Shown here: positions 36,030 to 42,910 of the stretch, one piece after another | How the letters are laid out: every line of letters begins with the position of its first letter | How positions within the stretch are numbered: position 1 is the stretch's first letter | Assembly: GCA_900547125.1 (NCBI GenBank) | Contig: URFU01000003.1 | Coordinates: 1 to 43,786, forward strand | Direction of reading: 5' to 3' | DNA length: 43,786 bases | Origin: an uncultured Collinsella sp. | Lineage (GTDB): Bacteria; Actinomycetota; Coriobacteriia; Coriobacteriales; Coriobacteriaceae | Notes under the pieces: generated by a model | Seen by the model: the letters and a program-made list of their open reading frames with translations, nothing else | Told to the model about the DNA's origin: nothing | The model's database searches: none | Position numbers and translations under genes: made by a program

Positions 36030-37400
36030 ATGGACCAGCGTTCCGTACGCGATATTCTTGCCGGTAAAACCTACTTTATTCGCACATTCGGCTGCCAGAT
36101 GAACCAGCACGACTCCGAGCGCGTGAGTGGTTTGCTCGATTCGTATGGCTGTCTTATCGCGCTCGATCCCGAGCATGCCGATATTGTCGTGTTTATGACG
36201 TGTTGTGTACGCGAGGCTGCCGATACGCGCCTGTATGGTCAGTGCAATTCCTGCAAGAGTCTTCCTCCTTCGCCTTCGGGTAAGCGCGTGGTCGCCGTGG
36301 GCGGCTGCATCGCCCAGCGCGATGGCGAGGGCTTGCTCACCAACGTCGATAACGTCAACGTCATTTTTGGTACCCATTCCATTGCTCACGTGGCCGAGCT
36401 TATCGCCGAGGCGTTTATGGATGGCAAGCGCCATATCCGCACGAACGAGCATGAGGATACCGACGCCATGAGTATGCCGTGGCACCGCGAGACGCAGTAT
36501 CACGCATGGGTGCCCATCATGACGGGCTGCAACAACTTCTGCACGTACTGCATCGTGCCGTACGTCCGTGGTCGCGAGAAGAGCCGTCCCTTCGAGGAGA
36601 TTGTCGACGAGGTGACCGGGCTCGTGCGTCAGGGCGTGCGCGAGATTACGCTTCTGGGCCAAAACGTGAACTCCTACGGTCGCGATCTCTTTGGCAAGCC
36701 GCGCTTTGCCGACTTGCTGCGCGCGGTGGGCGATACGGGCGTCGAGCGTATCTTCTTTACCTCGTCGCACCCCAAAGATCTGCTGCCCGAGACCATCGAT
36801 GCTATGGCCGAGACGCCCGCCGTCATGCCGCAGCTTCACCTGGCCGTTCAGTCGGGTTCCACGCGCATCCTTAAAGAAATGAATCGTCGTTATACGCGCG
36901 AGGATTATCTGGGCCTGGTCGATCGTATTCGTAACCGTATGCCCGATATTGCGCTTTCGACCGACATCATCGTGGGTTTCCCGGGCGAGACCGAGGAAGA
37001 CTTTGAGCAGACGCTCTCGCTTGCCGAGACGGTGCGCTATGCCCAGGCCTACACGTTTATTTACTCCAAGCGTGCCGGTACCCCGGCAGCTGAAATTTAT
37101 GCCCCCACCCCGCATGAGGTTATCCTTGAGCGCTTTAACCGTCTGGTCAAGGTTATCGAGACGACGGCTCACGAGTATAACCAGGGCGAGCTTCACACCG
37201 TGGTGCCTGCGCTCATTGAGGGCACGAGCAAGAAGAATGACGCTGTCCTTTTGGGCAAGAGTCCCAAGAACCAGACGGTGCATGCGCCGATTCCTGCTGG
37301 CTATAGCATCGATCAGCTCATCGGTAAAATCGTCGACGTCGATGTTGATGTCGCCAAGACGTGGTATCTGTCTGGCTCCGTTGTGGGCGAGCCTCGCTAA
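36030..37400 (+). CDS. miaB: tRNA-2-methylthio-N6-dimethylallyladenosine synthase MiaB
   Basis: Adds the methylthio group to i6A37 of tRNA, after MiaA has added the isopentenyl group. The 456-residue protein shows YFIRTFGCQMNQHDSER at the start. It has MTCCVREAADTRLYG (family usually NTCAVRENA) and GGCIAQR for the auxiliary cluster, then radical SAM CNNFCTYC and PYVRGREKSRP. TSSHPKDL and IIVGFPGETEEDFEQT follow, with a C-terminal TRAM domain. It overlaps miaA by one base (TAATG), so the two enzymes of the same tRNA pathway are coupled. Confidence 0.95.
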   Translation: MDQRSVRDILAGKTYFIRTFGCQMNQHDSERVSGLLDSYGCLIALDPEHADIVVFMTCCVREAADTRLYGQCNSCKSLPPSPSGKRVVAVGGCIAQRDGEGLLTNVDNVNVIFGTHSIAHVAELIAEAFMDGKRHIRTNEHEDTDAMSMPWHRETQYHAWVPIMTGCNNFCTYCIVPYVRGREKSRPFEEIVDEVTGLVRQGVREITLLGQNVNSYGRDLFGKPRFADLLRAVGDTGVERIFFTSSHPKDLLPETIDAMAETPAVMPQLHLAVQSGSTRILKEMNRRYTREDYLGLVDRIRNRMPDIALSTDIIVGFPGETEEDFEQTLSLAETVRYAQAYTFIYSKRAGTPAAEIYAPTPHEVILERFNRLVKVIETTAHEYNQGELHTVVPALIEGTSKKNDAVLLGKSPKNQTVHAPIPAGYSIDQLIGKIVDVDVDVAKTWYLSGSVVGEPR

Positions 37401-38338
37401 TGATTTCTCCCGGTGCAAGCCTTTCTGCCATAGCGATTGTCGGTCCGACGGCGGTCGGTAAAAGCGATGTTGCCGATCGCCTGGCTGCTCGCCTTTCGTC
37501 CGAAGTGTTGTCGTGTGACGCGATGCAAATCTATCGCGGTATGGACATTGGTACGGCCAAGATGATGCCCGAGGAGTGCTCGGCACCCCTGCGCCTTGTC
37601 GATATCGTGGATCCGGGCGTCGCGTATTCCGCCGCGCTCTACCAGTCGGACGCCCGAGCACATGTCGAGCGTTTGCTTGGCGAGCAGTGTCTTCCGGTCT
37701 TTTGCGGCGGTACGGGCTTGTATCTCAAGGCTGCACTCGATGAAATGGATTTTCCTTCGGGAGAACTCGAGGATGAACGCCGCGTGGGCTATCAGGAGCT
37801 TGCCGAGCGCATTGGCGAGGAAGCATTGCATGCCCTGCTTGCCGAGCGCGATCCCGAATCTGCTGCCGTGATTCATCCCCATAACGTGCGTCGTGTGATT
37901 CGTGCGCTCGAGATGCACGATGATGGTGTGTCGTATGCCCAGCAGAAGTCGAAATTCAGTGTTCCGCGCGAGCGTTATCATGCCTTGTGGTTTGGTCTGA
38001 CGCGTAGCCGTGAAGCGCTCTATGAGCGCATTAACCTGCGTGTCGACCTTATGTTTGAGCAGGGGCTGGTTGATGAGGTCCGCGGCCTTATGGACCAGGG
38101 CCTGGGTGATGCACTCACGTCGATGCAGGCAATCGGTTACAAAGAGATTATTGATGCCTTGCGTGGCGCTATTACCATGGAAGAGGCCCGCGAGCTTATC
38201 AAGATGCGCTCACGTCGCTATGCCAAGCGCCAGCTTTCCTGGTTTAAGCGTGACGATCGCATCGTGTGGTTCGATATGGATGAGTTTACGATCGATGAGG
38301 TCGTTGATGATATTTATCGTCGTATCGAGGCTGCCTAA
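37400..38338 (+). CDS. miaA: tRNA dimethylallyltransferase MiaA
   Basis: Transfers the dimethylallyl group to A37 of UNN-reading tRNAs. ATG 37400 overlaps the miaB stop and gives 312 residues; the longer in-frame reading from 37361 would run inside miaB. The P-loop VGPTAVGKSDVADRL is near the start. SCDAMQIYRGMDIGTAK, VFCGGTGLYLKA and HPHNVRRVIRALEM follow, then MQAIGYKEI and RRYAKRQLSWFKRD. It overlaps hflX by one base. Confidence 0.95.
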   Translation: MISPGASLSAIAIVGPTAVGKSDVADRLAARLSSEVLSCDAMQIYRGMDIGTAKMMPEECSAPLRLVDIVDPGVAYSAALYQSDARAHVERLLGEQCLPVFCGGTGLYLKAALDEMDFPSGELEDERRVGYQELAERIGEEALHALLAERDPESAAVIHPHNVRRVIRALEMHDDGVSYAQQKSKFSVPRERYHALWFGLTRSREALYERINLRVDLMFEQGLVDEVRGLMDQGLGDALTSMQAIGYKEIIDALRGAITMEEARELIKMRSRRYAKRQLSWFKRDDRIVWFDMDEFTIDEVVDDIYRRIEAA

Positions 38339-39627
38339 TGGCTCGTTTTCCCTTGGTTCCCACGACGCCTGAACCCGAGCGCGCCATATTGGTTGGTGTT
38401 GAGTGGCGCGATAACGCCTGGCCGCTCGACCGTTCGCTCGATGAGCTCGAGCGTCTGGCCCACACTGCTGGAGCTCAATGCGTGGCACGCTTGTCGCAGC
38501 GCCTGGTCAAGCCCTATCCCAAATCGTTTATCGGCTCCGGCAAGGTCGAGGAGCTGTGCGGTTTGGTGCATCGCATGGATGCAGTTGTTGTTATCTTCGA
38601 TGACGACCTGACGCCTTCGCAGCAGTCCTATCTTGAGAAAGCCGTGGGCGAACCGGTCAAGATTATTGACCGTACGGCGTTGATTTTGGATATCTTTGGT
38701 CTGCATGCCCAGACGCGTGAGGGCCGCTTGCAGGTGCAGCTGGCTCAGCTGCAGTACCTGCTACCTCGTCTGCGAGGTATGTGGAGCCATCTTGCCAAGG
38801 AACAGACGCGTGGCGGTATTGGCTCGCGCTTTGGCCAGGGCGAAAGCCAGCTCGAGGTCGACCGTCGCCTGATTCGCAATAAGATCGCTGCGCTTCGACG
38901 CGAACTGAAACAGGTTGAACAACGTCGCGATGTGCAATCGAAAAGCCGTATTGAATCGCCGGCGTTTCGCGTGGCGTTGGCTGGTTACACCAATGCCGGC
39001 AAGTCGACGTTGCTTAATCGATTGACGGGATCCAAGGTACTTTCGCAGGATAAGCTGTTTGCCACGCTCGATCCCACGACGCGCTCGTACCGTTTGCCCG
39101 GCGGCCGCGGCATGACGATCACCGATACCGTCGGCTTTATTCAAAAGCTGCCCCATGGCCTGGTCGACGCGTTTAAATCTACGCTTTCCGAGGTGCTCGG
39201 CGCCGATTTGATTCTTAAAGTCGTAGATGCCTCCGATGAGGATTACGAGCGTCAGCTCGAGGCGGTTGATCGTGTCCTTGACGAGATTGGTGCCGGTGAA
39301 CGCCTGACGCTTACCGTGTTCAATAAAATTGATCTGCTCGATAGCGTCGACCGCTTGAGCTTTCGACGTCGCTATCCCGAGGCGGTGCTGTTCTCGGCTC
39401 AGACGGGTGAGGGACTTGATGACTTAGTCGACCGCATCGCTCGTGAAGCGGCCGCTGCGGACGTGTTGCTCTCGGCCGATATCCCGTATCGAGAGGGCGC
39501 GTTAATCACGCTCGTGCACGAACAGGGAACCCTTCTGCACGAGGAATATCTTGAGGACGGCGTTCGTATTGTGGCAAAGCTTCCGGCCCGTATCGCACCA
39601 CGTCTTGAGCGTTACCGAACGGAATAA
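38338..39627 (+). CDS. hflX: GTPase HflX
   Basis: A ribosome-splitting GTPase that rescues stalled or stressed ribosomes. The 429-residue protein has an N-terminal domain with SFIGSGKVEELCGLV and DDDLTPSQQSYLEK, then the conserved RTALILDIFGLHAQTREGRL segment and a helical linker. The GTPase domain has GYTNAGKSTLLN, FATLDPTTRSYRLPGG, DTVGFIQKLPHGLVDAFKST and FNKIDLLD. It shares one base with miaA and its 3' end overlaps the opposite-strand gene by 16 bases. No hairpin terminator separates the two convergent genes. Confidence 0.95.
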   Translation: MARFPLVPTTPEPERAILVGVEWRDNAWPLDRSLDELERLAHTAGAQCVARLSQRLVKPYPKSFIGSGKVEELCGLVHRMDAVVVIFDDDLTPSQQSYLEKAVGEPVKIIDRTALILDIFGLHAQTREGRLQVQLAQLQYLLPRLRGMWSHLAKEQTRGGIGSRFGQGESQLEVDRRLIRNKIAALRRELKQVEQRRDVQSKSRIESPAFRVALAGYTNAGKSTLLNRLTGSKVLSQDKLFATLDPTTRSYRLPGGRGMTITDTVGFIQKLPHGLVDAFKSTLSEVLGADLILKVVDASDEDYERQLEAVDRVLDEIGAGERLTLTVFNKIDLLDSVDRLSFRRRYPEAVLFSAQTGEGLDDLVDRIAREAAAADVLLSADIPYREGALITLVHEQGTLLHEEYLEDGVRIVAKLPARIAPRLERYRTE

Positions 39628-40316
39628 ATCAGCTCCAGTACACCCAAGATAATCGGTTGATGAAGCAGGTAGAACGGCAGTGCATGGCGTCCGAGGCTTG
39701 CGAGCGCCGGGATGGGATTCGCATAGGCCCATGCTGGCGCTTTACGGTTTGCTTTTTGTGCCGTGCGGGCGGCAAAGAAGCCTGCGAGGTACATGAAAAT
39801 GAATGGGACGAGCGGATAGTAATCACCGGTGACAAAGTCTGGACCTGGGAACCCCAGCCAAGCTAGATAGGGGATAGGGTAGACCGTTTTAGGAATGCTC
39901 CAGGTACAGGCAAAGAGTATGAGACAAATCGTTATACCCCAAACTGCCGGCACTCTATCGAGAACCGGGCGTGCGAGTGCAACAATGGCGGTGCACGCCG
40001 CCATGCAGAAAATGATGCCGAAGTTCACCGAGTCATCGACTGAGGCGAGCGTCGTTGCGACCCATACAACTAAAGCGGCAACGGCATATTTGGCGGCACG
40101 CTTTATGTTGTTGCGCGATAGGGTGCACATCCAGCCGGCAATAAACAAAAATACCCAACTAATGCTGGCGCGCCAGATGTCCTGGAAGATGGTCTGGGTA
40201 AACCAAGGCATATTCCAGCCATATAGGTAAGCAAGGTCGTAGCAGGCATGAAATCCCGCCATCGACAGCATGGTAAACCCGCGAATGGTATCAAAGACCG
40301 TGATGCGTTTTTGCAT
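39612..40316 (-). CDS. DUF1624 / acyltransferase-like integral membrane protein
   Basis: The 234-residue protein has six to seven membrane helices and resembles the heparan-alpha-glucosaminide N-acetyltransferase-like (DUF1624) family. Clues are FDTIRGFTMLSMAGFHACYD with a histidine in the first helix, ISWVFLFIAGWMCTLSR, a VPFIFMYLAGFFAART helix and a terminal ALPFYLLHQPIIL. Its ATG overlaps the lexA stop by one base, so it is probably translated from the lexA mRNA and hence SOS-linked. A substrate cannot be read from the sequence. The 3' end overlaps hflX. Confidence 0.8.
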   Translation of the reverse strand: MQKRITVFDTIRGFTMLSMAGFHACYDLAYLYGWNMPWFTQTIFQDIWRASISWVFLFIAGWMCTLSRNNIKRAAKYAVAALVVWVATTLASVDDSVNFGIIFCMAACTAIVALARPVLDRVPAVWGITICLILFACTWSIPKTVYPIPYLAWLGFPGPDFVTGDYYPLVPFIFMYLAGFFAARTAQKANRKAPAWAYANPIPALASLGRHALPFYLLHQPIILGVLELIYSVR

Positions 40317-40960
40317 TACGAAAACCGGCGCATCAAACCGACGACCTTACCCAGAATCGTGGGATTTGTCGCGAAGATAGGCTCCATGGTGTCGTTTTCG
40401 GGCTGCAGGCGAACGCGCCCCTGCTCCTTGTAGAACGTTTTGACTGTTGCGGCGCCATCGATCATGGCCACGACAATCTCACCATTCATGGCGCTCTTCT
40501 GCTCGCGAACGATGATGTAGTCGCCGTTATAGATACCAACGTTAATCATCGAATTGCCGTGGACCTCGAGGATAAAGGACCCCTGGTCCGTTGCGATCTC
40601 TGTTGGGATAGTAAAGGTGTCCTCGATATTCTGCTCGGCAAGGATGGGAATCCCCGCGGCGACGCGGCCCACGAGAGGTAGTGATACGGTGCCGCGGGGT
40701 GCCGTGGGTTCATCGGACTTTGAGATGGAGACGGAAGATCCGTCCTCGTCAAAGAGTTCGAGAGCGCGAGGCTTGGTGGCATCACGCTTGAGCAGACCGC
40801 GTGCTTCGAGCGCGGAGAGATGCGCATGTACGGTGCTAGGGGAGGAAAGGCCCACGGCCGAAGCCATCTCGCGCACACTGGGCGGATAGCCCTTCTCCTG
40901 CTGATATTCCTTGATGAAGTCGTAAATTTGCTGCTGACGCTTGGTAATTTTGCGAGCCAT
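40316..40960 (-). CDS. lexA: SOS repressor LexA
   Basis: Represses DNA-damage genes and cuts itself when stimulated by RecA filaments. The start at 40960 gives MARKITKRQQQIYDFIKEYQ, and GAGAGGAA lies upstream; in-frame ATGs at 40990 and 40981 are less likely. The 214-residue protein has a winged-helix DNA-binding domain (PPSVREMASAVGLSSPSTVH, LEARGLLKRD), the A102-G103 cleavage site, and the catalytic Ser137 (HGNSM) and Lys174 (ATVKTF). Upstream, two good LexA boxes and a degenerate third suggest autoregulation. I could not settle its -35/-10. Confidence 0.96.
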   Translation of the reverse strand: MARKITKRQQQIYDFIKEYQQEKGYPPSVREMASAVGLSSPSTVHAHLSALEARGLLKRDATKPRALELFDEDGSSVSISKSDEPTAPRGTVSLPLVGRVAAGIPILAEQNIEDTFTIPTEIATDQGSFILEVHGNSMINVGIYNGDYIIVREQKSAMNGEIVVAMIDGAATVKTFYKEQGRVRLQPENDTMEPIFATNPTILGKVVGLMRRFS

Positions 40961-40983
40961 CAGGGATTCCTCTCTACCCATAC

Positions 40984-40997
40984 CAAACAAATGTTCT
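40984..40997. promoter_or_regulatory. Degenerate LexA box near the lexA start
   Basis: CAAACAAATGTTCT keeps the spacing and most of the two half sites (CGAAC-N4-GTTCG), with one mismatch in each. It is exactly 28 bases before the next box. Confidence 0.4.
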
Positions 40998-41005
40998 ATT
41001 ATTGC

Positions 41006-41033
41006 TTGACAGGAACAACTGTTCGAAGATAAT
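41006..41033 (+). promoter_or_regulatory. Promoter for the LysM gene
   Basis: TTGACA (41006-41011), 16 bases, GATAAT (41028-41033). The spacer contains a LexA box, as at recA, so the gene should be DNA-damage inducible. Confidence 0.75.
41012..41025. promoter_or_regulatory. LexA box in the lexA/LysM intergenic region
   Basis: GGAACAACTGTTCG differs from CGAAC-N4-GTTCG at one position and lies between the -35 and -10 of the LysM gene. Confidence 0.85.
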
Positions 41034-41039
41034 AATAAC

Positions 41040-41053
41040 CGAACACTCGTTCC
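41040..41053. promoter_or_regulatory. Second LexA box in the lexA/LysM intergenic region
   Basis: CGAACACTCGTTCC differs from the consensus at one position. It lies 28 bases after the previous box, just downstream of the LysM gene's -10. Confidence 0.85.
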
Positions 41054-41123
41054 CGCGCTAGACTTTTTTGTCCCCGCGGCTTGATAAAACAGTTCTCGTC
41101 AAAACAAACGAGAGGAGAACAGA

Positions 41124-41573
41124 ATGAACGCAGCTAATATGGTCCAGGGAAACCTCGCTCTTAAGCTTGAGGCGCCTGCTTCGCCTGCCTTTACGGTCGT
41201 GAAGGGCGGACGTTCTCATTTTCAGGCCGTGGCCACTAAACCCGTTCGCACCCAGCGTGCGTCCGTTGCTTTGGCTCCTGTTGCCCTGAAGGCCTCGACG
41301 ATTGTTTCTATTGCTGTAGCGTTCACCCTGTTCTTCGTGCTCGCCACGTCAGTTTTTTCTGCTCGTCAAGCAGCATATGCCGATTCCGTAGCCAACGTTA
41401 CCTACGAGACGGTTCGCGTGCAGTCGGGCGACTCCCTGTGGTCGCTTGCCCAGGAGCATCCCATCGATGGTCTTTCCACGCAGGAGACTTCCGACATGAT
41501 TCGTAGCGTCAATCACCTCGATCGCGGCTCTCTTGATGCTGGTGCAGTTCTGAAAGTTCCGGCTCGTTCGTAA
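41124..41573 (+). CDS. LysM membrane protein, probable SOS cell-division inhibitor
   Basis: The 149-residue protein has about 55 cytoplasmic residues, one membrane helix (TIVSIAVAFTLFFVLATSVF) and an extracellular LysM domain (YETVRVQSGDSLWSLAQEHP, then LDAGAVLKVPARS). LysM binds peptidoglycan. Its place, divergent from lexA and followed by nrdR, matches the mycobacterial lexA/Rv2719c/nrdR region and resembles B. subtilis yneA, both SOS-linked division inhibitors. LexA boxes sit in its promoter. GAGAGGAG precedes the ATG, in part covered by a six-pair hairpin (41094-41113). Division inhibition is inferred from architecture and context. Confidence 0.85.
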   Translation: MNAANMVQGNLALKLEAPASPAFTVVKGGRSHFQAVATKPVRTQRASVALAPVALKASTIVSIAVAFTLFFVLATSVFSARQAAYADSVANVTYETVRVQSGDSLWSLAQEHPIDGLSTQETSDMIRSVNHLDRGSLDAGAVLKVPARS

Positions 41574-41590
41574 GATTTCGGTTCGGTCGC

Positions 41591-41626
41591 ATGGTACCCT
41601 TGTTATCGTTTAGGAGGAGGTACCAT
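41591..41626 (+). promoter_or_regulatory. Hairpin enclosing the nrdR ribosome binding site and start
   Basis: ATGGTACC (41591-41598) and GGTACCAT (41619-41626) are perfect complements. The AGGAGG site is in the 20-base loop, and the first two bases of the nrdR ATG lie in the stem, so folding could restrict translation. Confidence 0.55.
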
Positions 41627-42068
41627 GCGCTGTCCCAAATGCGGCAAGGCACATACCCGCGTTGTCGATTCCCGTATGCAGGAATCGAACAACACTATCA
41701 AGCGTCGCCGCGAGTGTTGTTCTTGCAATTATCGTTTTACGACGTTCGAGCGCTGCGAAGACCCCATCGAGGTCATCAAATCCGACGGGTCAAAGCAGCG
41801 GTTCGATCGCAACAAGCTGCTGGTCGGCCTGATGCGCGCCACGATTAAGCGCGATATCGATACGAAAAAGCTCAATGAGATTATCGATGATATCGAGGTG
41901 GAGTTACGTTCGCGTACGCTGACGGCTGTTACGTCCCACGAACTGGGCGATATGGTGCTCAAGCGCCTGGCCAAGATCGACAAGGTGGCCTACATTCGCT
42001 TTGCCTCGGTCTATCGCGATTTCAAAGACGTCGATGAGTTTTTGCAAGAGCTCGACAAGCTAAGGTGA
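41625..42068 (+). CDS. nrdR: Transcriptional repressor NrdR
   Basis: Represses ribonucleotide reductase genes according to ATP/dATP levels. The 147-residue protein has the N-terminal zinc ribbon (MRCPKCGKAHTRVVDSRMQE, RRRECCSCNYRFTTFER) and an ATP-cone domain (KSDGSKQRFDRNKLLVGLMR, LAKIDKVAYIRFASVYRDF). AGGAGGAGG precedes the ATG. dut begins five bases after the stop, so two dNTP-pool genes are adjacent, downstream of the SOS LysM gene. Confidence 0.96.
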   Translation: MRCPKCGKAHTRVVDSRMQESNNTIKRRRECCSCNYRFTTFERCEDPIEVIKSDGSKQRFDRNKLLVGLMRATIKRDIDTKKLNEIIDDIEVELRSRTLTAVTSHELGDMVLKRLAKIDKVAYIRFASVYRDFKDVDEFLQELDKLR

Positions 42069-42072
42069 TTTC

Positions 42073-42516
42073 ATGTCCAACATTACCGTTAACATTAAGC
42101 GTCTCGATCCCTCGGTCGAGCTTCCCAAATACGCTCATCCTACAGATGCCGGTCTTGACCTCCGTGCCAACGAAGACTGCACCCTCAAACCCTTTGAGCG
42201 TCGTTTGGTCTCCACTGGCTTGGCCATTGCGTTGCCCGATGGCTACGCCGGCTTTGTCCAACCTCGCAGCGGCCTAGCCATTAAGCAGGGCCTGTCTATA
42301 GTCAACACGCCCGGTCTCATCGACGCCCACTATCGAGGCGAGCTTAAGGTCATCCTCATCAACCTGGATCCCACCAACAATATCCAGATCAACAAAGGCG
42401 ATCGCATCGCCCAACTCGTCATCCAAGAAGTCCCCACGGTCAGCCTCGTAGAAGTAGACGAGCTAGACAAAACCGACCGAGGAGCCGGTGGTTTCGGTTC
42501 TAGCGGCGTCGCCTAG
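42073..42516 (+). CDS. dut: Deoxyuridine 5'-triphosphate nucleotidohydrolase
   Basis: Hydrolyses dUTP to dUMP, keeping uracil out of DNA and supplying thymidylate synthesis. The 147-residue protein shows all five dUTPase motifs: DAGLDLRA, PRSGLAIKQG, NTPGLIDAHYRGE, GDRIAQLVI and a C-terminal DRGAGGFGSSG. AGGTGA stands before the ATG. The gene ends the lexA-divergent cluster and is followed by the long hairpin region. Confidence 0.97.
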   Translation: MSNITVNIKRLDPSVELPKYAHPTDAGLDLRANEDCTLKPFERRLVSTGLAIALPDGYAGFVQPRSGLAIKQGLSIVNTPGLIDAHYRGELKVILINLDPTNNIQINKGDRIAQLVIQEVPTVSLVEVDELDKTDRGAGGFGSSGVA

Positions 42517-42529
42517 GGGCACTCGTATC

Positions 42530-42638
42530 CCTCCCGCCCGCCTCTCACACATATCATTCCATGCTCAATCATTCTCGCGTCGCTTCGCTCGCTGCGAAAC
42601 TGCGCGTGGAACGATATGTGAGAGAGGCGGGCGGGCGG
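42530..42638. repeat. Long hairpin element 1, conserved core with unique arms
   Basis: The arms 42530-42564 and 42604-42638 pair over 35 bases with three mismatches and one wobble, enclosing a 39-base loop (42565-42603). The loop and inner stem closely match element 2 on the opposite strand, while the outer arms do not. No T-run follows on either side. A 29-codon reading frame from 42561 to 42650 is open but has no ribosome binding site. This element, the hairpin at 42668-42716 and element 2 fill the 394-bp gene-free stretch 42517-42910. Confidence 0.85.
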
Positions 42639-42667
42639 CTACTCGCTTGAATAAATATTTACATTCT

Positions 42668-42716
42668 AGTTAGCCGACGCGACAAAGGAATAGTCTCTTT
42701 GTCGCGTCGGCTAACT
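42668..42716 (+). terminator. Perfect 20-pair hairpin, probable terminator
   Basis: The arms 42668-42687 and 42697-42716 pair perfectly over a nine-base loop and are followed by GTATTTTCCTTTTCC. It does not share the core of the two larger elements. It could terminate transcription reading past dut. Confidence 0.7.
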
Positions 42717-42793
42717 GTATTTTCCTTTTCCGGTTTCGCCTTTGCAGGTTCTAGTGGCGGGGAATCTGGCATAGCTGCTAGTGCATAAACGCA

Positions 42794-42897
42794 GCTTACC
42801 TGTGGGAGGCCCCTATATATCGTCCCGCGCGCAGTTTCGCAGCGAAGCGAGAATGTTTGAGCATGGGATGATATATAGGGGCCTCCCACAGGTAAGC
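42794..42897. repeat. Long hairpin element 2, same core in opposite orientation
   Basis: The arms 42794-42821 and 42870-42897 pair perfectly over 28 bases. The stem extends to 42830/42861 with two wobbles and one mismatch, leaving a 30-base loop. Read on the minus strand, the inner part carries the same CCATGCTCAA, CATTCTCGC and GCGAAACTGCGCG blocks as element 1, nine bases shorter. The outer arms are unrelated to those of element 1. It ends 13 bases before the stop codon of the minus-strand glycosyltransferase. Confidence 0.85.
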
Positions 42898-42910
42898 GGA
42901 CGCTAAGCCG

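Noticed and set aside
42517..42910. CRISPR array or insertion sequence
   Set aside because: The repeats are hairpins of differing sequence without regular spacers, and no transposase or cas gene is nearby.
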